This document shows, one piece after another, positions 19,946 to 28,948 of a DNA stretch of 64,000 bases. The position numbers were made by a program, and so were the translations under genes. The stretch spans positions 1-64,000 of the forward strand of contig JAGDXP010000018.1 of assembly GCA_023256475.1 (NCBI GenBank), written 5' to 3'. The DNA is from Thermoplasmata archaeon. Lineage in GTDB: Archaea; Thermoplasmatota; Thermoplasmata; Thermoplasmatales; GCA-001856825. Below the pieces are notes generated by a model. The model was given only the letters and a program-made list of their open reading frames with translations. It ran no database searches and was not told where the DNA came from. Positions within the stretch are counted from its first letter, which is position 1. Every line of letters begins with the position of its first letter.

Positions 19946-21070
19946 TTATCCTTTCATTAATTCCTCTGCGGCTAAGGCAGCTGCGATGTGTAGAAGGCCC
20001 CCATATATCATGGCTTCTTCATTTATATCAAAGTTGCTGCTATGCTTAGAAACCTCGATACCATTGATTTTTCCAGTTCCAAGGAATGCAAAGGCACAGC
20101 GGGTCTTTTTGCAATAAAAGGCAAAATCCTCTCCACCCATGGTAGGAGGGACATTTCTGTTCCTAATCAGTCCTTCTGAAAGTTTGTCTATTGCATGGGA
20201 ATATTCAATATCATTCTCAAGTACAGGTAGCTCTTTTTCATACACTACCTGAACATGCTCATTTGAAAGCGATTTGATCTCCCTTTCAATAGTTGCAGCT
20301 ACATTTTGGCTCAGTGATCGTGCTGTGCCTCCCATTTCCACAACTTGAGGTATCACGTTATTTGCGGTTCCACCTCTTATGTATCCTATAGAGACCACAG
20401 CCGGATCCAGAGGGTTAATTTTTCTGCTTGGTATTTCAAGAAGGTAATTTATTAGATGTGATGCCTCGGCAACAGTGTCAAATGCCAGATGAGGGTAGGC
20501 AGCATGCCCTCCCTTTCCAGTTATTTTGACGGTAAAATTGTCGACTGCTGCCATGGCTCCACCCTTCACAATATGGTATTCTCCGACATCCATGGAAGTC
20601 CAGGCATGAAGTCCAAAAATGAACTTTATGCCTTCAAGTGCACCGCCATTTATCATGGAAATTGCACCCTTGCCTATCTCTTCCCCTGGCTGAAAAATCA
20701 TTCTCACCGGTAATTTCATCTCTTTGATAATTGGCATGATTCCGATCAAAATCGATGTATGCATATCATGGCCACAGGCGTGCATCCTGTTGGGTATTTC
20801 GGAAGAAAAAGAGAGATTAGTCTCTTCATTTATGGGAAGGGCATCCATATCAGCCCTAAGTGCTATGGTAGGATTATCGCTGAAATCTACCACAACACCA
20901 TTTCCTATTCTCTCGTATTTTAAGCCAAAATTTTTAGCCTCAAAAACAACCAGATCAGATGTCCTGATGGTATCCATGCCAACTTCAGGGTGCCTATGAA
21001 TATCTCTCCTGAGTTCTACCATCCTGGGGTATTGTTTGTTTACCTTTTCAATCAATAATTTTTTCTCCAT
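19946..21070 (-). CDS. M20-family amidohydrolase (N-acyl amino acid amidohydrolase)
   Basis: RRDIHRHPEVGMDT, MHACGHDMHTSILIG, QPGEEIGKGA, MGGEDFAFY. Confidence 0.95.
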   Translation of the reverse strand: MEKKLLIEKVNKQYPRMVELRRDIHRHPEVGMDTIRTSDLVVFEAKNFGLKYERIGNGVVVDFSDNPTIALRADMDALPINEETNLSFSSEIPNRMHACGHDMHTSILIGIMPIIKEMKLPVRMIFQPGEEIGKGAISMINGGALEGIKFIFGLHAWTSMDVGEYHIVKGGAMAAVDNFTVKITGKGGHAAYPHLAFDTVAEASHLINYLLEIPSRKINPLDPAVVSIGYIRGGTANNVIPQVVEMGGTARSLSQNVAATIEREIKSLSNEHVQVVYEKELPVLENDIEYSHAIDKLSEGLIRNRNVPPTMGGEDFAFYCKKTRCAFAFLGTGKINGIEVSKHSSNFDINEEAMIYGGLLHIAAALAAEELMKG

Positions 21071-22133
21071 CCTTCATCACCTTTGTGAAATACGGATAGT
21101 CAATAGTTATACCTATCCCCGGGTTCTTGAAAGGATAAATCCTCCCATTTTCCATGGTGAAAATCTCCATTGTTATATCCTTCCTGAAATATTTGTCATT
21201 GGGACTCGTGTCTCCAGGCAATTTTACATCATCCAGAGAAGCTATGGAGATGTTGAATGATCTTCCAATACCTGTTTCAAGCATACCACCAACCCATAAC
21301 CCTACGGAGTTTTTCTTTGCAATATCTATTACCTCCAAAGTGTTAGAAATACCTCCCATTCTACCAGGTTTAAGATTTATGATATCTGCAATTCCAGATT
21401 CCATATACATTTTGGCTAATTGAGGAGATTCTATGGATTCATCGAGACATATCTTTGTTTGAATCTCCTTTTTTAGCTTCGTGTAACCAAGGAAATCATC
21501 CTTACCCAAAGGTTGCTCAATGTATTCAAGATTAAAATCATCCAATCTTTTTAATGTTTCTAAGTCATCTAAGGTATAATCCTGGTTTGCATCTACGCTC
21601 AATGGAATTTTGGGGAACCTTTCCCTTATAGCCTTTAAAAGTTCCACATCATGCCCTCTCTGTATTTTGACCTTGATCCTTCTATAGCCTCTCTTCACTG
21701 CATTCTCAACATTTTTCAGGGTATTATCAAGGCTGGACATCCCTATGGAAATTCCAACATCAGCATATCCCTTGGTCTTGCCAATGAATTCATGGAGCGG
21801 TTTACCCTCTTTTTTAGCAATATAATCATAAAGCATCATTTCTAGGGCTGCTTTTGCCATGTTATGACCATTAACATATTCAGACAATTCTGAGAACTCT
21901 TTAGGATCCTGAGTTTTCTTCAAGATTGGGGCAAGGTGCTTCTTAATAACAATAATTTCAGCATCGTTGAATTCATATGAATATCCAGGAGTTTCGTCTG
22001 AAACCATTTCCCCATAGGCCTGTACTTCCCCATCATCATATCTCAGAATCACAGCCTCTCTCTCATATTGTACCCCAAAGCTTGTCCTGAACTCTTGAAT
22101 AAGGGGGATTGACACTTTAAAATAATGTAGCAT
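21048..22133 (-). CDS. enolase-superfamily N-acylamino acid racemase / o-succinylbenzoate synthase
   Basis: FRTSFGVQYEREAVILR, KVKIQRGHD, SVDANQDYTLDD, CLDESIESP, NLKPGRMGG, WVGGMLETGIGR. Confidence 0.88.
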   Translation of the reverse strand: MLHYFKVSIPLIQEFRTSFGVQYEREAVILRYDDGEVQAYGEMVSDETPGYSYEFNDAEIIVIKKHLAPILKKTQDPKEFSELSEYVNGHNMAKAALEMMLYDYIAKKEGKPLHEFIGKTKGYADVGISIGMSSLDNTLKNVENAVKRGYRRIKVKIQRGHDVELLKAIRERFPKIPLSVDANQDYTLDDLETLKRLDDFNLEYIEQPLGKDDFLGYTKLKKEIQTKICLDESIESPQLAKMYMESGIADIINLKPGRMGGISNTLEVIDIAKKNSVGLWVGGMLETGIGRSFNISIASLDDVKLPGDTSPNDKYFRKDITMEIFTMENGRIYPFKNPGIGITIDYPYFTKVMKDGEKIID

Positions 22134-22179
22134 AATAAGAGATGTTTAACCCATTTATTAATATTCCATAATAGTAAGT

Positions 22180-22962
22180 TTACGAAGTTATGGATTCCTT
22201 AAGTGCCTTGACAATTTGATCTATGTCCTCAGAGGAAGTCAATTTAAGGAAAACTTCTTCCAAGTTTTTATCCTGGGAGGAAACATCTTCTATGCTTCCA
22301 GTGTACTTTACTGAGCCTTTATCCATTATGGATACTTTCTTGCATATATTTTGAGCTATCTCTAATATGTGAGTGGAAAAAATTATTATCTTTCCTTCTT
22401 TGGAAAGATCAATCAGGAGATTCTTGAAAATCTTTGCGGATTTGGGATCGAGGCCATTGATGCTTTCATCCAGAATAAGGATCTTAGGATTGTGGAGGAG
22501 AGATGAAATTATGGATACCTTCTGCTTAGTGCCGAAGGAAAGTGATCCAATAAAATTATCCATGTATTCCGAAATTCCAAAGGCATTAGCCAGCTCATCT
22601 ACTCTCTTCTCCAACACATCTGATGAAACGGCAGGAGCCCTCATGCTCCCGATGAATTCGAAGTATTCTCTCGGTGTCAGTGACTCATACAATACTGGAG
22701 TCTCAGGTACATAACCTACAATTTTTCTTATTTCAATTGGCTCCCTATTTGGATCATATGATTCTACAAGGACCTGCCCAAAGTCATATTTCAACGTGCC
22801 CGCCAGAATTCTCATAAGAGTTGATTTGCCAGAACCGTTTGGGCCAAGAAGGCCGAATATCTCTCCCTCTAATATTTCCAGGTTTATGTTATTGAGGACC
22901 AGCTTATTTCCGTATTTCTTATAGAGGTTCTTTGCAATTACAGCCACTATTTCAATAACCAT
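22180..22962 (-). CDS. ABC-2-type transporter ATP-binding protein
   Basis: GPNGSGKST, LSFGTKQKVSI, ILILDESINGLDP. Confidence 0.93.
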   Translation of the reverse strand: MVIEIVAVIAKNLYKKYGNKLVLNNINLEILEGEIFGLLGPNGSGKSTLMRILAGTLKYDFGQVLVESYDPNREPIEIRKIVGYVPETPVLYESLTPREYFEFIGSMRAPAVSSDVLEKRVDELANAFGISEYMDNFIGSLSFGTKQKVSIISSLLHNPKILILDESINGLDPKSAKIFKNLLIDLSKEGKIIIFSTHILEIAQNICKKVSIMDKGSVKYTGSIEDVSSQDKNLEEVFLKLTSSEDIDQIVKALKESITS

Positions 22963-22970
22963 AGCTGCCT

Positions 22971-23003
22971 AATTTACATTTCGAAGTTAAGGGGATGTAA
23001 ATT
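22971..23003. promoter_or_regulatory. 9-bp inverted repeat AATTTACAT-N15-ATGTAAATT between divergent genes; candidate operator
   Basis: Arms 22971-22979 and 22995-23003 are perfect reverse complements; right arm abuts the TATA-like tttagatata of the aminotransferase promoter. Confidence 0.5.
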
Positions 23004-23031
23004 TAGATATATCAAAAAGGCATGAATTGAC

Positions 23032-24171
23032 ATGGTATCTACCCTGTATAAGAACATAACTCCTTCCGCCACAATATCCCTAAATAACAAATTCTCGCAG
23101 TTGAAGGCGCAAGGGAAAAGTGTTATATCATTCGCAGCTGGAGAGCCAGAGCCTACAACTCCCAGTGAAGTGATAGATTATGCATTTAAAATGGCTCAGG
23201 CAGGAAAAACCCATTACACTCCGTCAGCTGGAATTCCAGAATTGAGAAATAAAATAGCCAGGAAATACTCAGAGATGGCATCGAAAGAAATATTGCCTAA
23301 CCAGGTAATAATTTCGGTTGCAAAATTTGCAATTAACATGGCAGTGGGATCTGTAGTTGAGCCCGGTGAGGAAGTCTTGCTTCAGGATCCATCATTTTTG
23401 TCATACCCTGAAATTGTGAAGCTATTTGGAGGGAAGCCCGTCTACGTTAATTCCAATGAGGATGGATCCATTGATATCGAGGACCTCAAGGAAAAAATAA
23501 CTCCAAGGACTAAAATGCTGCTTTTGAACAGCCCTGCCAATCCGCAGGGATGGGTGGCAACACATGATCAATTGAAAGCACTTGCAGATATTTCTTTGGA
23601 TAAAAAAATATATGTGATGTCAGATGAAATTTATGAGGATATTGTCTATGAGGGGAAACACGAATCAATTATACAGTTCCCAGGCATGGAAGAATTGACA
23701 TTTGTTGTAAATGGTTTTTCTAAGAGCCATGCCATGACTGGCTGGAGAATAGGGTACATAATCTCGCCCAAATCACTCGCTCCATATCTTGATGCATATC
23801 AGCAGCACACAATTACATGTGCACCATCAATTTCCCAATATGCAGCACTGAAAGCCATGGATGATAAAGATTTTCCAAAGAAATTGAAGGAATCATTCCT
23901 TGAAAAGAGAAATAAAATTTACGAAATACTTTCAAAGAGCGACAAATTGAAAGTGAGCCTTCCAAGAGGTACTTTCTATATATTCCCTAGGCTATTGAAT
24001 GGGATGGATGGAAATAAATTCAGCAACGATCTTTTAGAGAAGAAGGGTGTCTTGGTAACCCCAGGTGAACCGTTTGGTCCATCATCAAAGTTCAATTTTA
24101 GAATCTCCTATGCACTGCCCATGGAAGAATTGATTGAAGGGGGCAATAGGATTCTGGAATATCTGGGATAA
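23032..24171 (+). CDS. PLP-dependent aminotransferase class I/II (aspartate aminotransferase-like)
   Basis: SFAAGEPEPTTP, LNSPANPQGWVA, NGFSKSHAMTGWRIGY. Confidence 0.94.
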   Translation: MVSTLYKNITPSATISLNNKFSQLKAQGKSVISFAAGEPEPTTPSEVIDYAFKMAQAGKTHYTPSAGIPELRNKIARKYSEMASKEILPNQVIISVAKFAINMAVGSVVEPGEEVLLQDPSFLSYPEIVKLFGGKPVYVNSNEDGSIDIEDLKEKITPRTKMLLLNSPANPQGWVATHDQLKALADISLDKKIYVMSDEIYEDIVYEGKHESIIQFPGMEELTFVVNGFSKSHAMTGWRIGYIISPKSLAPYLDAYQQHTITCAPSISQYAALKAMDDKDFPKKLKESFLEKRNKIYEILSKSDKLKVSLPRGTFYIFPRLLNGMDGNKFSNDLLEKKGVLVTPGEPFGPSSKFNFRISYALPMEELIEGGNRILEYLG

Positions 24172-24173
24172 AA

Positions 24174-24557
24174 TTACTTTCTCTTTTTCCTATATTCAGT
24201 ATATTTCATTAAGTCAAATTCCAAGTTATGCTTTATTTTTTTGCTAGTCAGATATCTGCTAAGAGATTCAGACACATCCCTGACATATGCCTCAGGAAGA
24301 GGAGACAAAATTGTAATTTCCTTTCTATGGAGGGGAAAGATCATCCTAAGCTTTCCTTCCCTATTATAACCTTCTGGCTTTCTGTTATTTTTTATATCAA
24401 GCATATTAATGTAAATTATAACGTCCCTGTGATCAGGTTCTTCTTCCAGTTCACCTGTTTCTTCGAAAAAAAGTTCCATCAAGCCCTTATAACTCTTCTC
24501 CAGATATTTCCATTGGAAGTCATCAGGGAAAATTATGTGTCCGCTCCAATTTTTCAT
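24174..24557 (-). CDS. hypothetical protein, translationally coupled to rpoK
   Basis: 127-aa ORF whose start overlaps the rpoK stop by 4 bp; no family recognised. Confidence 0.7.
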   Translation of the reverse strand: MKNWSGHIIFPDDFQWKYLEKSYKGLMELFFEETGELEEEPDHRDVIIYINMLDIKNNRKPEGYNREGKLRMIFPLHRKEITILSPLPEAYVRDVSESLSRYLTSKKIKHNLEFDLMKYTEYRKKRK

Positions 24558-24748
24558 ACAACAGACCTCTTCTTGCGCTTAACAGTCATGGGAATGGCAT
24601 CATTCTCAAATTCTATTAAGGCAATTTTTACCGGGTCAATCACATCTTTTGGAATGTCAACAAGGATAGGAGCCCCCATTGATATTTGAAGAGCTCTGGC
24701 GCCTATAATCCTGGCTTTCTCATATTTAGTATATTTTTTCTCAACCAT
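24554..24748 (-). CDS. rpoK: DNA-directed RNA polymerase subunit K (Rpb6/omega)
   Basis: [26 protein letters not shown]; start moved to the ATG at 24748 because GGAGGT lies just upstream. Confidence 0.93.
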   Translation of the reverse strand: MVEKKYTKYEKARIIGARALQISMGAPILVDIPKDVIDPVKIALIEFENDAIPMTVKRKKRSVV

Positions 24749-24808
24749 AGGAGCATTACCTCCAAAATTATTTATTAAGTCCAATGAGTCCGCAGTCAAC
24801 ATTGACAC

Positions 24809-25261
24809 CTATAACAAACTGCCTAAAAAGTTTGCTATGCTTTCAAGGAAATGCTCATCTTTCTTGTCGAAGGGATCAATTAAATCGCTGTCTATATCGA
24901 TTTCCCCTATAACTTTCCCGTTTTTGAAAATAGGTACAACTATTTCAGATTTTGTGTTTGGAAAGCAGGCAATATACCTACTATCCTTAGAAACATCGGG
25001 CACTACCACTGTAAATTGCTCTTTAGCCGCTAGACCACAAATTCCCTCTCCTATTTTTATTCTAACATGTTCTGTTGCTTCTGGCCCATCCCAGGCTCTA
25101 AGTACAAGATCGTCCCCTTCTACCATGTAAATTCCAACCCAATTATATTTGTCAATTTTATTTCGTAAGAAACTCACTGTATATTTTAATGCATCTTTAT
25201 GATCAAAATTTTCCTTGTATTCTTTCAGGAGACTTTCGTAATTATATTTTTTGAATTCCAT
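24809..25261 (-). CDS. GAF-domain protein, free methionine-(R)-sulfoxide reductase-like
   Basis: GEGICGLAAKEQFTVVVPDVSKDSRYIACFPNTKSEIVVPIF retains Cys at ICG and IAC positions of fRMsr. Confidence 0.75.
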   Translation of the reverse strand: MEFKKYNYESLLKEYKENFDHKDALKYTVSFLRNKIDKYNWVGIYMVEGDDLVLRAWDGPEATEHVRIKIGEGICGLAAKEQFTVVVPDVSKDSRYIACFPNTKSEIVVPIFKNGKVIGEIDIDSDLIDPFDKKDEHFLESIANFLGSLL

Positions 25262-25432
25262 TATTGTGAATTCTATTACGGTATAAAATTTTAATTGGAA
25301 ATTTAAAGTGTATGAATTTCAAAATGCTGAGATAATAGTCTATGATGTCATCACTCGCTTGTTAATTGAAATATTTTGATTTTTTAGTTATGAATGTAAA
25401 ATTTAATTAATGGAATCACAATTGCATCAGAG

Positions 25433-26233
25433 ATGCTTTATCTGGTTAGTTATGAAGAATTGGCCGATGGTAAGAGAAAAGTAAGGATATCTAAGGATGA
25501 ATTCATGAAGATCTATTTCGAATTATTGAAGGATGGAAAATCTCAATATAATGGCGAAGCTGTGCTATTCCCAGAATCATTGATTGAGAAGAATTTAGAT
25601 TTTCAAGATGTAAGGCAGCTGTCAAGTTCCGTAAATTCCAAAATTATGAAGGAAAAGATAACAGAAGATCAAATTATAGATAAACTGGTAAAAACCATGG
25701 ATGAAATTGATAAATTCATAAATTTTGTGACCCTTAAGAAGGAAGAGTCAGAAACGCTTGTAAAATATTCAGATAAGGTGGATCCTGCAGCAGGAAATCT
25801 CTTTCATGAGATGGAAGAAAACCTGCTCGATTATAGGAACAAGCTGGATTTGATGCTTAAGACGTATGTGGAGAGGAATGCTCCGAATACCTCCTCCCTC
25901 ATAGGGCACAAGGTCACTGCAAGACTTATAAGTCTATCTGGAGGAGTAAGAGAAATAGCCATGAGTTCTTCAAGCACAATCCAGATATTGGGAGCAGAAA
26001 AAGCATTTTTCAGATTTAAAAAAGGAAAAGGAACACCTCCAAAACATGGAATTATATATGAAATCCCTGACATATATAAGGCGCCCAGGAAACTTGCAGG
26101 AAAGATTGCAAGGGTCTATGCCAATGGGATTGTGAAGGCTGCAAGGGCAGATATGGCAGGAATAAAATCAGATATACCTCAGATTACCAAGGAAAAGATA
26201 GAGAAGATCAAGAGGGAATTTAAACAGAATTAG
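25433..26233 (+). CDS. C/D box sRNP core protein Nop5/Nop56-like
   Basis: NTSSLIGHKVTARLISLSGGVREIAMSSSSTIQILGAEKAFFRFKKGKGTPPKHGIIYEIP is the Nop domain. Confidence 0.93.
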   Translation: MLYLVSYEELADGKRKVRISKDEFMKIYFELLKDGKSQYNGEAVLFPESLIEKNLDFQDVRQLSSSVNSKIMKEKITEDQIIDKLVKTMDEIDKFINFVTLKKEESETLVKYSDKVDPAAGNLFHEMEENLLDYRNKLDLMLKTYVERNAPNTSSLIGHKVTARLISLSGGVREIAMSSSSTIQILGAEKAFFRFKKGKGTPPKHGIIYEIPDIYKAPRKLAGKIARVYANGIVKAARADMAGIKSDIPQITKEKIEKIKREFKQN

Positions 26234-27641
26234 CTTCGTTTGGATTGCTGATTGGAATCGGATATTTTCCAGTTAAACAACCCAGGCAAAGTTCATTTTT
26301 TCCAAGTCCAATAGCTTCTACCAAACCATCAACTGAAATGTACGCAACACTATCGGCTCCAAATTCCTTAGCCAGCTGTTCCATACTCTTACCATCTTTC
26401 GCCACAAATTGTTCCTTTGTCTTCATATCTATCCCAAGGTAACAGGGGTACCTTATTGGGGGTGACCCAACCCTCACATGTACCTCTCTGGCTCCTGCAT
26501 TCTTCAATAATCCAACGATTTTCCTCATGGTATTCCCGCGAACAATGGAATCGTCCACAAGAACTACCCTTTTGCCCTGTATAACTTCCTTTATGGGATT
26601 TAGCTTTATATCCAGCTCATCTTCCCTCTTATTTTGTGTGGGCATAATAAATGTCCGATCCACGTATCTATTCTTTATCAAACCCTCAACAAAGGGTATT
26701 CCTGATCCCAATGAATAGCCTAATGCATGTGACCTTCCTGAATCAGGTACGGGAATAACTATGTCCGCATTAGCAGGTGATTCCCTGGCCAAAATCTCGC
26801 CAAGTTTTTTCCTTACCTCAAATACATTCCTCCCATCCATTGTGGAATCAGGCCTTGCAAAATAGACATATTCAAACATGCAGTGTGCCGGAGATGCATT
26901 TCCGAATCTGTGACTCTTATAACCGTCCTTTGTTAATTCTATTATTTCTCCTGGATAGAAATCCCTTATGGTTTTACCTCCTAGCTGTTCAAAAACAACA
27001 TTTTCCGATGCAATTCCGTAACCCATTCTAGTTTTACCAAGTACCAATGGCCTTATGGCATTGGGATCCCTTACTCCAAAAACCCTTTCATTTATCATTA
27101 TCACTAAAGAATACGCACCCCTTATCCTGCTAAAGGTCAATTTCATTGCATCAATGGGATCCTCTCCCCTGGCCAAATTTATTGCAAGCAGCCTTAATAT
27201 TACTTCAGTATCAGATGTGGTATTAAAAGAATAGCCCTTGGATTCGAGCTCAGACCTTATTTCATCCGCATTGACAATTTCGCCATTGTGTCCGATTGCG
27301 ATTTCATACTTTCCAACCCTCGAAAATATGGGTTGTGCATTGTCTATTATAGAGGAACCTGCTGTACTGTACCTTATGTGCCCAATTCCCCTGTCTCCGG
27401 TTTGATCAATCTTAATCTGCGAAAATACTTCTCTGACCAGGCCCATCCCTTTATATATTTTTAAATCTTTACCGTTGTAAATAGAAATGCCGGCAGATTC
27501 TTGGCCTCTGTGCTGAAGAATCCTAAGAGATTGAATTAATCTATACTCTACCCCATTTTCCTCTACTAGCGCAACTACTCCGCATTTATCACTTGCTTTT
27601 TGCCCAACTGTATTCCCTAATTCTAGGGGCAGGATATCCAC
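26220..27641 (-). CDS. purF: amidophosphoribosyltransferase, with a propeptide before the catalytic Cys
   Basis: [11 protein letters not shown]...[34 protein letters not shown]. The track start at 27686 is probably too early; GTG at 27641 has GAGGTG 8 nt upstream. Confidence 0.93.
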   Translation of the reverse strand: MDILPLELGNTVGQKASDKCGVVALVEENGVEYRLIQSLRILQHRGQESAGISIYNGKDLKIYKGMGLVREVFSQIKIDQTGDRGIGHIRYSTAGSSIIDNAQPIFSRVGKYEIAIGHNGEIVNADEIRSELESKGYSFNTTSDTEVILRLLAINLARGEDPIDAMKLTFSRIRGAYSLVIMINERVFGVRDPNAIRPLVLGKTRMGYGIASENVVFEQLGGKTIRDFYPGEIIELTKDGYKSHRFGNASPAHCMFEYVYFARPDSTMDGRNVFEVRKKLGEILARESPANADIVIPVPDSGRSHALGYSLGSGIPFVEGLIKNRYVDRTFIMPTQNKREDELDIKLNPIKEVIQGKRVVLVDDSIVRGNTMRKIVGLLKNAGAREVHVRVGSPPIRYPCYLGIDMKTKEQFVAKDGKSMEQLAKEFGADSVAYISVDGLVEAIGLGKNELCLGCLTGKYPIPISNPNEANSV

Positions 27642-27750
27642 AGTGTGCACACCTCTTTTTCTGGACATTGTATGCGTGATGTCCACATCTCCTGCACTTT
27701 ATATGAACTTTTATCCTGCTCCTCTTACCCATGGATGGAGTTCCTCTCAT
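27589..27750 (-). CDS. rpl37e: 50S ribosomal protein L37e (53 aa)
   Basis: Hand translation [57 protein letters not shown]...CAHC zinc site; ATG 4 nt after the LSm stop with GGAGGTG upstream. Absent from the ORF track. Confidence 0.95.
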   Translation of the reverse strand: MRGTPSMGKRSRIKVHIKCRRCGHHAYNVQKKRCAHCGYPAPRIREYSWAKSK

Positions 27751-27754
27751 TTAT

Positions 27755-27988
27755 TCACACCTCCGAAGGCGAAATATAGACAACCACATCCCCTCTGATA
27801 ACAGCTACAGGTAGGATTCCATTTGATTTGTTGTCTATAATTTCCTCTGCTTCCTTTATTACCAGATTCATGTGCTGATCATATCCATCTAATTTTCCCC
27901 TGTACTCTCGGTTCCACTTCACCTTAACTAGTACATATTTGTTAAGACTACTTCCCAGTAATCCCAGGGGACGTGATTTGCCTTCCAT
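27755..27988 (-). CDS. Sm-like archaeal protein (LSm)
   Basis: Sm1/Sm2 motifs (VLVKVKWNREYRGKLDGYDQHMNLVIKEAEE; VIRGDVVVYISP). Confidence 0.95.
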   Translation of the reverse strand: MEGKSRPLGLLGSSLNKYVLVKVKWNREYRGKLDGYDQHMNLVIKEAEEIIDNKSNGILPVAVIRGDVVVYISPSEV

Positions 27989-28174
27989 ATTTCCCCTTAT
28001 TCATTATGGATATTTAATCTTGCGTTATGGTCCATGAATTCAAAGTAAAAAGAGGATTGCCGCGTATAGCTCAAATTGGTAATATGGGTTTTCAAACTTC
28101 TATTTTCCAATAAGTTGACTACGATGATTAATGATTGTGAAAATATATTTTAGGTATCATTATATCACTACTCA

Positions 28175-28948
28175 ATGAGTAAGATTGCAATAATTGGTGG
28201 ATCTGCAGTGGGAAACCTGCTGAACAAGTCTAAGCCAGTTTTGATTCACACACCCTATGGTGAAACATCATCACCCATAGAAGTGGGAGAAATCAACGGT
28301 GTGGAAGTTGCTGTTTTGTACCGGCATGGAAGGCCACATAAAATTCCACCTCATAAAATAAACAACAGGGCAAATATATACGCTCTTAATCAGATGGGAG
28401 TTGAAAGGATTATAAGCATATCGGCGGTAGGTTCATTGGATATTAACTTGCCACCTGGTACAATAGTTATTCCCGATCAATTTTTTGATTTTACGAAAGG
28501 TAGAACCTATACCTTCTATGATGGACCGAAAGTAGTTCATATTTCCATGGCTGATCCGTTCTGTCCTGAACTGTCTGAAATAGCTTACAATGAAGGGAAG
28601 AACATGGGAATAAATATACACAGGGGTTCAACATATGTGTGCATAGAGGGTCCAAGATTCAGTACCAGGGCTGAGTCAAGATTTTTCAAGCAGATCGGAA
28701 ATATAATTGGCATGACATTGGTACCAGAGATAAATCTAGCAAGGGAAATGGGAATGTGCTACCTGACTCTGGCAACAGTTACGGATTTCGATGTGTGGGC
28801 CGATAAGCCAGTTTCTGCATCAGAAGTAACGAAGGTAATGAAGGAGAATGAAGAAAAGGTTATGAAATTGCTGGAGAGGATGCTCCCCAAGATACCTGAA
28901 AATAGGGGATGCAGCTGCAGGAGGAGCCTGGAGGAGGCATCATTATGA
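28175..28948 (+). CDS. S-methyl-5'-thioadenosine / 6-oxopurine phosphorylase
   Basis: IIGGSA, YRHGRPHKIPPHKINNRANI, IEGPRFSTRAES, GMTLVPEINLARE. Confidence 0.93.
   Translation: MSKIAIIGGSAVGNLLNKSKPVLIHTPYGETSSPIEVGEINGVEVAVLYRHGRPHKIPPHKINNRANIYALNQMGVERIISISAVGSLDINLPPGTIVIPDQFFDFTKGRTYTFYDGPKVVHISMADPFCPELSEIAYNEGKNMGINIHRGSTYVCIEGPRFSTRAESRFFKQIGNIIGMTLVPEINLAREMGMCYLTLATVTDFDVWADKPVSASEVTKVMKENEEKVMKLLERMLPKIPENRGCSCRRSLEEASL

Noticed and set aside
22373-22714. 113-aa + strand ORF antisense to the ABC ATPase
   Set aside because: Shadow ORF over a strongly supported coding gene.
24228-24689. 153-aa + strand ORF over rpoK and the hypothetical gene
   Set aside because: Antisense to an unambiguous RpoK sequence; no motif.
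25340-25375. C/D-like boxes near ctatgatgtcatcac upstream of the nop5 gene
   Set aside because: C box imperfect (ATGATGT) on + and no D box on either strand at correct spacing.
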